From: Burkholderia sp. lig30
GTDB taxonomy: Bacteria > Pseudomonadota > Gammaproteobacteria > Burkholderiales > Burkholderiaceae
Length of the DNA stretch: 64,000 nt
Assembly: GCF_000687455.2 (NCBI RefSeq)
Contig: NZ_JGVW01000011.1
Coordinates: 38,218 to 102,217, forward strand
Direction: 5' to 3'
The notes beneath the pieces were generated by a model, which worked only from the letters and a program-made list of their open reading frames with translations, searched no databases and was not told where the DNA came from. Position 1 is the stretch's first letter. Every line of letters starts with the position of its first letter. This document shows, piece after piece, positions 57,793 to 64,000 of this stretch. Position numbers and translations under genes: made by a program.

Positions 57793-59655
57793 ATGTTGCA
57801 CAACTGGTCGATCCGCACGGTGCTCACGGCGGTCTTGCTCATTTTCGTGGGCCTGGCCGCGACGGTCGGCGGGCTTGGCCTTTTCGCGCTCAACCAGGCA
57901 GGCCGCTCGCTCGACGCGATCGCGCACGTCGATCTGCCGGCGATCCGCGCCCTCGACGATACGTCGTCCTATCTGTTGCGCGCCCGCGTGTCGCTCGACC
58001 GTTTCCGCTCGCTGGCCGACGCAGGCAACGCCGACGAGGCGCAGAAGGTGCTCGCGCGCGCGCAGGAGCTGTATGCGAAGTCGGCGCAAAGCTGGCAGGC
58101 GTTCCAGTCGATGTCGAAGGGCGACGTCACCCCGGCGCTCGTCGACGATCTGGGCGCGCGCTATGCGTCGATCGTCAAGGACGGCGTCGAGCCTGAATTC
58201 GCGGCAGCGCGCGCGGGCGACATGGCGGCCTACCGGGCGATCGCCGACACGAAGATCAGCCCGCTGTTCGTGGCGTACGACGACGCGGCGGCTGCCGTCG
58301 CCGATGCGTTCCGCCAGCATGCCGAGTCGCGTCATGACGAGACCCAGTCACGCATCACGCTGATGGTTTCGTTGATCATCGCGGGCATCGCCGCCACGCT
58401 CGTGATGGTCGTGGTGGTCCGGTTCACGCTGCGCGGGCTGATCTCCAGGCCGCTCGCACAGGCCGCCGCGCACTTCGAGCGCCTCGCGGCGGGCGACCTC
58501 ACCGAGCCAGTGCGGTTCGAGGGCACGAACGAGGTCGGCCGGCTGTTCCAGGGCATCAAGCGGATGCAGGACGCCGTCACCGCGATGGTGCAGGTGCTGC
58601 ATGGCGGCTCGGAATCGATCGAAGTCGGCGCGCGCGAGATCGCGGCCGGCAACACCGACCTGTCGCAACGCACCGAGCAGCAGGCCGCGTCGCTGGAGGA
58701 AACGGCGTCCAGCATGGAAGAGCTGACGGGCACCGTGCGCCAGAACGCGGAAAACGCGCGGCAGGCCAGCCAGCTTGCCGTCAACGCATCGGAAATCGCG
58801 ATGCAGGGCGGCGAGGTGGTCGGCCAGGTGGTGGTGACGATGCAGGACATCGCGACCAGCTCGGGCAAGGTCGTCGACATCATCGGCACGATCGAGGGTA
58901 TCGCGTTCCAGACCAACATCCTTGCGCTGAACGCAGCCGTCGAGGCGGCGCGTGCGGGCGAGCAGGGCCGCGGCTTCGCGGTGGTCGCGGGCGAAGTGCG
59001 CTCGCTTGCGCAGCGCAGCGCGACGGCCGCGAAGGAAATCAAGCAGCTGATCGGCGATTCGGCCGAGAAGGTGCAAAGCGGCTCGGCGCTCGTCGAGCGC
59101 GCGGGCACGACGATGGACGAGATCGTTCAGGCGGTGCGCCGCGTGACCGACATCATGGGCGAGATCAGCGCCGCGTCGGAAGAGCAGTCGACCGGCATCG
59201 AGCAGGTCAATCGCGCGGTCGGCCAGATGGACGCGGTCACGCAACAGAACGCGGCGCTCGTCGAGCAGGCCGCCGCCGCCGCCGCGTCGCTCGAGGAGCA
59301 GACCCGGCAGCTGAAGGCGGTCATGGCGGGCTGGCGCGTCGTGGCCGGTGCCGCGCGCGCGACGGTACCCGTGAAGGCTGCGCCGGCTGTCGAACGCGCC
59401 GCGCCGGCACCGCAGCCGGTGAAGCACGCCGCGCCGGCCGCAAACGAGCCGAAGGCCCAGGCATCTGCCGCGCCGTCGGGCTATGCGCCGCGCCTCGCGA
59501 AACCGGCGGCCGCGCCGGATACGGCAAAGGCGAAGCCGAAGGCGTCGGCGCCTGCCGCGCCGGCAACCGCGAAGCCCGCGCTCGTGCGGCCTGCACCCGC
59601 CGCCGAGAAGGCGGCCGTCGCGGCGACGTCCGACGACGACTGGGAGACCTTTTAA
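57793..59655 (+). CDS. Methyl-accepting chemotaxis protein (Tsr-like)
   Basis: 620 residues. TM1 (about 12-34) and TM2 (about 190-212, [29 protein letters not shown]) bound a periplasmic four-helix ligand-binding domain. HAMP follows, then the signalling domain with the highly conserved hairpin tip [43 protein letters not shown]. The C-terminal Ala/Pro/Lys-rich tail ends in DDDWETF, matching the NWETF pentapeptide that tethers CheR. It is in the chemotaxis operon, between cheW and cheR. Confidence 0.94.
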   Translation: MLHNWSIRTVLTAVLLIFVGLAATVGGLGLFALNQAGRSLDAIAHVDLPAIRALDDTSSYLLRARVSLDRFRSLADAGNADEAQKVLARAQELYAKSAQSWQAFQSMSKGDVTPALVDDLGARYASIVKDGVEPEFAAARAGDMAAYRAIADTKISPLFVAYDDAAAAVADAFRQHAESRHDETQSRITLMVSLIIAGIAATLVMVVVVRFTLRGLISRPLAQAAAHFERLAAGDLTEPVRFEGTNEVGRLFQGIKRMQDAVTAMVQVLHGGSESIEVGAREIAAGNTDLSQRTEQQAASLEETASSMEELTGTVRQNAENARQASQLAVNASEIAMQGGEVVGQVVVTMQDIATSSGKVVDIIGTIEGIAFQTNILALNAAVEAARAGEQGRGFAVVAGEVRSLAQRSATAAKEIKQLIGDSAEKVQSGSALVERAGTTMDEIVQAVRRVTDIMGEISAASEEQSTGIEQVNRAVGQMDAVTQQNAALVEQAAAAAASLEEQTRQLKAVMAGWRVVAGAARATVPVKAAPAVERAAPAPQPVKHAAPAANEPKAQASAAPSGYAPRLAKPAAAPDTAKAKPKASAPAAPATAKPALVRPAPAAEKAAVAATSDDDWETF

Positions 59656-59658
59656 GCC

Positions 59659-60606
59659 ATGATGTCCGCGCGCGCTTCGCTTCACGTCGATCAACAGGAC
59701 GCCCCGCCACGGGCGGGCGAGCCCGGCCGCGACTTCGCCTTCACGGCCGCCGACTTCGCGCGCATCCGCACGCTGATCCACCATCGTGCGGGGATCTCGC
59801 TGTCCGAACACAAGCGCGACATGGCATACAGCCGTCTCGCGCGGCGTCTGCGTGCGCGCGGGCTCGACACGTTCCGCGATTATCTCGACCTGCTCGAGCG
59901 GGAAGACGATCCGCTCGAATGGGAAGCGTTCACCAATGCGCTGACGACCAACCTCACCGCGTTCTTTCGCGAGGCGCACCATTTTCCGATCCTCGCGGAA
60001 TTCGTGAAACGCCGCGAGCCGCCGGTCTCCGTCTGGTGTTCGGCGGCATCGACTGGTGAGGAACCCTACTCGATCGCCATCACCCTGATCGAGGCGCTCG
60101 GGGAATCGGCCGCGCGTCACGCGTCGATCCTCGCGACCGATCTGGACACGCAGGTGCTCGCGAAGGCCGAGGCCGGCATCTACACGTACGACCAGGTCAA
60201 GCACCTGTCGCCCGAGCGCCTCAAGCGCTTCTTCCTGAAAGGCACGGGGGCGCAGGCCGGGCGCGTGAAGGTGCGCCCGGAATTGCGCGCGATGATCCGC
60301 TTCCAGCAGCTCAACCTGACGGACGCCGATTACGGGATCGCGAAGCCGTTCGATGCGATCTTCTGCCGCAACGTGATGATCTACTTCGACAAGCCGACGC
60401 AGGGGCAGGTGCTGTCGCGCTTCGAGCCGCTCGTCAAGCCGGGCGGCTTGCTGTTCGCCGGCCATTCGGAGAATTTCTCGTACGTCACGCAGGCGTTCCG
60501 GCTGCGCGGCCAGACGGTCTACGAACTCACGCGCGATGCCGGGCAGGCCGCATCCGGACGTGCGCGTATGCGCGTCGGCGAGCCCGAGCGGGAGAGTGGC
60601 CGATGA
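59659..60606 (+). CDS. cheR: Chemoreceptor methyltransferase CheR
   Basis: 315 residues. N-terminal helical receptor-binding domain ([46 protein letters not shown]) and C-terminal SAM-binding domain ([49 protein letters not shown]). It methylates receptor glutamates for adaptation. It overlaps cheD by 4 bp. Confidence 0.96.
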   Translation: MMSARASLHVDQQDAPPRAGEPGRDFAFTAADFARIRTLIHHRAGISLSEHKRDMAYSRLARRLRARGLDTFRDYLDLLEREDDPLEWEAFTNALTTNLTAFFREAHHFPILAEFVKRREPPVSVWCSAASTGEEPYSIAITLIEALGESAARHASILATDLDTQVLAKAEAGIYTYDQVKHLSPERLKRFFLKGTGAQAGRVKVRPELRAMIRFQQLNLTDADYGIAKPFDAIFCRNVMIYFDKPTQGQVLSRFEPLVKPGGLLFAGHSENFSYVTQAFRLRGQTVYELTRDAGQAASGRARMRVGEPERESGR

Positions 60607-61349
60607 GCGCGCTGCCGATCGCCACCAATCACTATTTCGACAGCCACTTCGGCCGCCCCGGCGTGAAGCTGCTGCCGAACGAGTTCTACACGACGGGCGA
60701 CGACATCGTGCTGATGACCGTGCTCGGCTCGTGCGTCGCGGCGTGCCTGCACGATCCGTATGCGGGCATCGGCGGGATGAATCACTTCATGCTGCCCGAC
60801 GACGGCACGGACCCGTCCGCCGCCGCGTCCGAGTCGATGCGCTACGGCGCATACGCGATGGAAGTGCTGATCAACGAACTGATCAAGGCCGGCGGCCGCC
60901 GCGAGCGCTTCGAAGCGAAGGTGTTCGGCGGCGCCGCGGTGCTGGCCGGCATGACGACGATCAACATCGGCGACCGCAACGCCGATTTCGTGCGCCGCTA
61001 TCTGGCGCTCGAGCGGATTCGCATCACGGCCGAGGATTTGCAGGGCGTGCATCCGCGCAAGGTCGCGTTCATGCCGCATACCGGCCGCGCGATGGTGAAG
61101 AAGCTGCGTTTGCAGGTGGCCGGGGTCGCGGAGCGCGAGGCCGCGCTCGCGCACGCGGCCGACGAGTCGCGCGCCGCGCGGGCGCGGGCGCACGTCGAAT
61201 TGTTCGGCGCGCCGGCGAAGCCGGCGCCGTCCCGGCCGCGGGTCGAGCTGTTCGGCGCGCGCGACGCGTCCGCCGCGAGCTCGAATGCCGGAAGCCCGTA
61301 TGCCGGAAGCCCGTATGCCCAGAATGTATCGAGAAAGCAGGAGGCGTGA
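60603..61349 (+). CDS. cheD: Chemoreceptor glutamine deamidase CheD
   Basis: 248 residues. The catalytic Cys is in [11 protein letters not shown] and the His in [43 protein letters not shown] follows. It deamidates receptor glutamines so CheR can methylate them. The C-terminal 60 or so residues carry a repeat-like [19 protein letters not shown] and [12 protein letters not shown]. It is coupled to cheR and cheB. Confidence 0.95.
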   Translation: MSALPIATNHYFDSHFGRPGVKLLPNEFYTTGDDIVLMTVLGSCVAACLHDPYAGIGGMNHFMLPDDGTDPSAAASESMRYGAYAMEVLINELIKAGGRRERFEAKVFGGAAVLAGMTTINIGDRNADFVRRYLALERIRITAEDLQGVHPRKVAFMPHTGRAMVKKLRLQVAGVAEREAALAHAADESRAARARAHVELFGAPAKPAPSRPRVELFGARDASAASSNAGSPYAGSPYAQNVSRKQEA

Positions 61350-61354
61350 CCGCA

Positions 61355-62437
61355 GTGCAGAAGATCAAAGTATTGTGCGTCGATGATTCGGCGTTGATCC
61401 GCAGCTTGATGACCGAGATCATCAACAGCCAGTCCGACATGGAAGTGTGCGCGACTGCGCCGGATCCGCTCGTTGCGCGCGATCTCATCAAGCAGCACAA
61501 CCCCGACGTGCTCACGCTCGACGTCGAAATGCCGCGCATGGACGGCCTCGATTTTCTCGAGAAACTGATGCGCCTGCGGCCGATGCCGGTCGTGATGGTG
61601 TCGTCGCTGACCGAGCGCGGCTCGGAAATCACGCTGCGCGCGCTCGAACTGGGCGCCGTGGATTTCGTCACGAAGCCGCGCGTCGGCATTCGCGACGGCA
61701 TGCTCGAATACTCGGAGAAGCTCGCCGACAAGATCCGCGCGGCGTCGCGCGCGCGCGTGCGGCAGGCGCCGCAGCCGCACGCGGCCGCGCGCACGGCCGC
61801 CAGCCACCCGGTCGCGCCGATGATCAACAACCCGCTCGTCAGTACCGAGAAGCTGATCATCATCGGCGCGTCGACGGGCGGCACCGAGGCGATCCGCGAG
61901 GTGCTGGAGCCGCTGCCGCCGGATGCGCCGGCCGTGCTGATCGCACAGCACATGCCCCCCGGCTTCACGAAATCGTTCGCGCAGCGGCTGAACGGCCTGT
62001 GCCGGATCGCCGTGAAGGAGGCCGAGCACGGCGAACGCGTGCTGCCCGGCCACGCGTACATCGCGCCGGGCCACGCGCACCTGCTGCTGGCGAGGAGCGG
62101 CGCGAACTACGTCGCGCACCTGTCGGACGAACCGCCGGTGAACCGGCACCGTCCGTCGGTCGACGTGCTGTTCCGCTCGGCGGCGACGCATGCCGGCAAG
62201 AACGCGATCGGCGTGATTCTCACCGGCATGGGCCGCGACGGCGCGGCCGGCCTGCTGGAGATGAAGCGCGCGGGCGCGTACACCTTTGCGCAGGACGAGG
62301 CGAGCTGCATCGTGTTCGGCATGCCGCGCGAGGCGATCGCGCTCGGCGGCGCGGACGAGGTGGTGGCGCTCGGCGACATGAGCCGCCGCGTGATGGCGCG
62401 TCTTGCGACAATGGGCGATCGCGTGCAGCGCGTATAG
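61355..62437 (+). CDS. cheB: Chemotaxis methylesterase CheB
   Basis: 360 residues. N-terminal receiver ([12 protein letters not shown]; phospho-Asp56 in [14 protein letters not shown]) and C-terminal methylesterase with catalytic Ser in [17 protein letters not shown], His in [13 protein letters not shown] and Asp in [25 protein letters not shown]. It removes receptor methyl groups when phosphorylated. GTG 61355 is preferred because AGGAGG lies 10 nt upstream; GTG 61346 is too close to it. Confidence 0.95.
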   Translation: MQKIKVLCVDDSALIRSLMTEIINSQSDMEVCATAPDPLVARDLIKQHNPDVLTLDVEMPRMDGLDFLEKLMRLRPMPVVMVSSLTERGSEITLRALELGAVDFVTKPRVGIRDGMLEYSEKLADKIRAASRARVRQAPQPHAAARTAASHPVAPMINNPLVSTEKLIIIGASTGGTEAIREVLEPLPPDAPAVLIAQHMPPGFTKSFAQRLNGLCRIAVKEAEHGERVLPGHAYIAPGHAHLLLARSGANYVAHLSDEPPVNRHRPSVDVLFRSAATHAGKNAIGVILTGMGRDGAAGLLEMKRAGAYTFAQDEASCIVFGMPREAIALGGADEVVALGDMSRRVMARLATMGDRVQRV

Positions 62438-62498
62438 ATGCGAGACGTGCGCCGTACTGCGCGCGTCTCTACAGAAACGAATCTGGAAAGGAATCAAG

Positions 62499-62894
62499 AT
62501 GGACAAGAACATGAGAATCCTGGTGGTGGACGACTTCCCGACGATGCGCCGGATTGTCCGCAACCTGCTCAAGGAACTGGGCTACTCGAACGTCGACGAA
62601 GCCGAAGACGGCGCGGCGGGCCTCGCGCGCCTGCGCAGCGGCGGCTTCGAATTCGTCATCTCCGACTGGAACATGCCGAACCTCGACGGCCTCTCGATGC
62701 TGAAGGAAATCCGCGCGGACGCGGCGCTGTCGCACCTGCCGGTGCTGATGGTCACGGCCGAGTCGAAGAAGGAGAACATCATCGCGGCCGCGCAGGCGGG
62801 GGCGAGCGGCTACGTGGTGAAGCCCTTCACCGCGGCGACCCTCGACGAAAAGCTCGGCAAGATCCTCGAAAAGATGGCCAAGACCGGGAGCTGA
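62499..62894 (+). CDS. cheY: Chemotaxis response regulator CheY (second copy)
   Basis: 131 residues. [38 protein letters not shown] matches E. coli CheY closely. Phospho-Asp56 is in [13 protein letters not shown], Thr in [12 protein letters not shown] and Lys in [12 protein letters not shown]. It binds FliM to switch rotation. It is followed by cheZ, as in other beta-proteobacteria. Confidence 0.97.
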   Translation: MDKNMRILVVDDFPTMRRIVRNLLKELGYSNVDEAEDGAAGLARLRSGGFEFVISDWNMPNLDGLSMLKEIRADAALSHLPVLMVTAESKKENIIAAAQAGASGYVVKPFTAATLDEKLGKILEKMAKTGS

Positions 62895-62895
62895 C

Positions 62896-63630
62896 GTGAA
62901 CGAGCCGATCAACGCGGTACTGGCCACGGCGGCGCCGGCCGCCGACGATCACGCCGACACCGCTGATTTCGCGAGCGACCGCATCCTCGCGCGCATCGGG
63001 CAGTTGACGCGCACGCTGCGCGATTCGATGCGCGAGCTGGGACTCGACAAACAGGTCGAGCGTGCCGCGGAGGCGGTGCCCGACGCGCGCGACCGGCTGC
63101 GGTACGTGGTCGCGATGACCGAGCAGGCGGCCGAGCGCGTGCTGACCGCGATCGAGGTGACGAAGCCGGTGCAGGAGCGCCTGCAGCGCGAGGCCGAGGC
63201 GCTCGACGCGCGCTGGTCGCAGTGGTACGTGGCGCCGATCGAACGGCAGGAGGTGCGCGAGCTGATGGACGACACGCGCGCGTTCCTGCAGGGGCTGCCG
63301 GCGGCGACGGCCGCCACCAACGCGCAGCTGCTCGAGATCATGCTCGCGCAGGACTTCCAGGATCTGACCGGGCAGGTGATCAAGAAGATCATGGACATGG
63401 TCCACCTGATCGAGCAGCAACTGCTCGGCGTGCTGATCGAGAACATTGCGCCGGAGCGGCGCGAGCAGTTCGCGGCGACCGCGGCCTCGCTCGTGGCCGA
63501 GCATGCGACGAGCGCCACCGGCAGCCCGGAGTCGCTCCTCAACGGGCCGCAGATCAATCCCGAGGGCAAGGCCGACGTCGTGCAGGACCAGGCGCAGGTG
63601 GACGACCTGCTCGCGAGCCTCGGCTTCTGA
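62896..63630 (+). CDS. cheZ: CheY-P phosphatase CheZ
   Basis: 244 residues, mostly one long helical hairpin. The catalytic loop [27 protein letters not shown] carries the conserved Asp and Gln. The C-terminal [16 protein letters not shown] is the CheY-binding helix. It speeds CheY-P dephosphorylation. Start is GTG 62896, directly after the cheY stop. Confidence 0.95.
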   Translation: MNEPINAVLATAAPAADDHADTADFASDRILARIGQLTRTLRDSMRELGLDKQVERAAEAVPDARDRLRYVVAMTEQAAERVLTAIEVTKPVQERLQREAEALDARWSQWYVAPIERQEVRELMDDTRAFLQGLPAATAATNAQLLEIMLAQDFQDLTGQVIKKIMDMVHLIEQQLLGVLIENIAPERREQFAATAASLVAEHATSATGSPESLLNGPQINPEGKADVVQDQAQVDDLLASLGF

Positions 63631-63905
63631 ACCGGCACGGGCGGCGCCCACGCATGCCGCCCGCGCAGTCGGCCCGCATCCGGGCCGGCTGCCCCGCCCG
63701 CTTCGCTTTCGCGAGCGCGGGCGGGCACGCTTCGTCCATTCGGGTTTTCCGGCGGGTGCCGCGTTCACCGGTTGACAGGCTTCGCAGGCATACTACGCTT
63801 CACAGGCAGCAGCACGTCTTTCGTTTGTCTTTTCGTCAAACAGGGCGGCGACGCGGGTTGTGTCGGTAGTGCCGTCAGGGTCGAGGCCAGTCCCGAGGAG
63901 GGAGC

Positions 63906-64000
63906 GTGGAAACGAAACGTCCGGGCCGGGCCGTCGCGCACGCGATGGCTGTCATGAGCGCGCTATGGAGCATTCACACGCAAGCTGAGCTGGGCGGCGG
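63906..64000 (+). CDS. Possible start of an unidentified gene, cut by the window
   Basis: GTG 63906 follows GAGGAGGGAGC and opens a frame that stays open to the right edge (METKRPGRAVAHAMAVMSALWSIHTQ...). Thirty codons are too few to recognise a family. The preceding 63631-63905 has no gene I can support. Confidence 0.3.
   Translation, partial: METKRPGRAVAHAMAVMSALWSIHTQAELGG

Overview
The window is high-GC DNA with the codon use and gene order of a Burkholderia chromosome. The motility block (fliT-fliD-fliC, rpsU, flhDC, motAB, cheYAW-mcp-cheRDBYZ) and the gcv locus point to the Burkholderia cepacia complex. The species cannot be fixed from the sequence alone.

Layout. 1-7.2 kb: the 3' part of a heavy-metal P-type ATPase, a broken GyrI-like gene, an MscS-type membrane protein and a microcompartment-free ethanolamine pathway (permease, eutB, eutC). 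7.2-10.7 kb: an aldehyde dehydrogenase behind a near-perfect sigma-54 promoter, then an AraC/EutR-type regulator. 10.8-13.6 kb: a GT9-like glycosyltransferase and a ThDP enzyme on the minus strand. 13.8-14.4 kb: a decayed composite toxin-antitoxin locus. 14.4-22.2 kb: glycine catabolism on the minus strand, with a tandem glycine riboswitch, gcvT-gcvH-gcvP, an alginate-lyase-like protein and sdaA. 22.3-27.9 kb: a lipoprotein, a Gfo/Idh/MocA oxidoreductase, a membrane protein, Rep helicase and a membrane-anchored cytochrome c.

28.1-33.3 kb is an accessory patch beginning at a tRNA-Arg(CCG) gene. It is visibly more AT-rich in places. It holds a small secreted DUF4087-type protein, a degenerate IS4-family element, a CatB-type acetyltransferase, an IS3-family remnant and a 5'-truncated FkbM methyltransferase.

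33.4-46.5 kb (minus strand) is a glycosylation cluster next to the flagellin genes. A GT39-type membrane glycosyltransferase lies at the far end. A seven-gene compact operon follows: SAM methyltransferase, PhyH dioxygenase, GNAT acetyltransferase, divergent DegT-fold protein, WbqC-like protein, VioA/FdtB-type sugar aminotransferase and TPR-OGT glycosyltransferase. Then come fliT, fliD and fliC. The likely job is to make a dTDP-4-amino-4,6-dideoxyhexose, decorate it, and put it on flagellin. This is the most interesting system in the window.

46.9-50.7 kb: rpsU, tag, a BadF/NagK-type kinase, a HAD phosphatase, a possible orphan transcript and an H-NS-like protein. 51.2-63.6 kb: flhDC with an upstream promoter, motAB behind a sigma-28-type promoter, and a complete chemotaxis operon.
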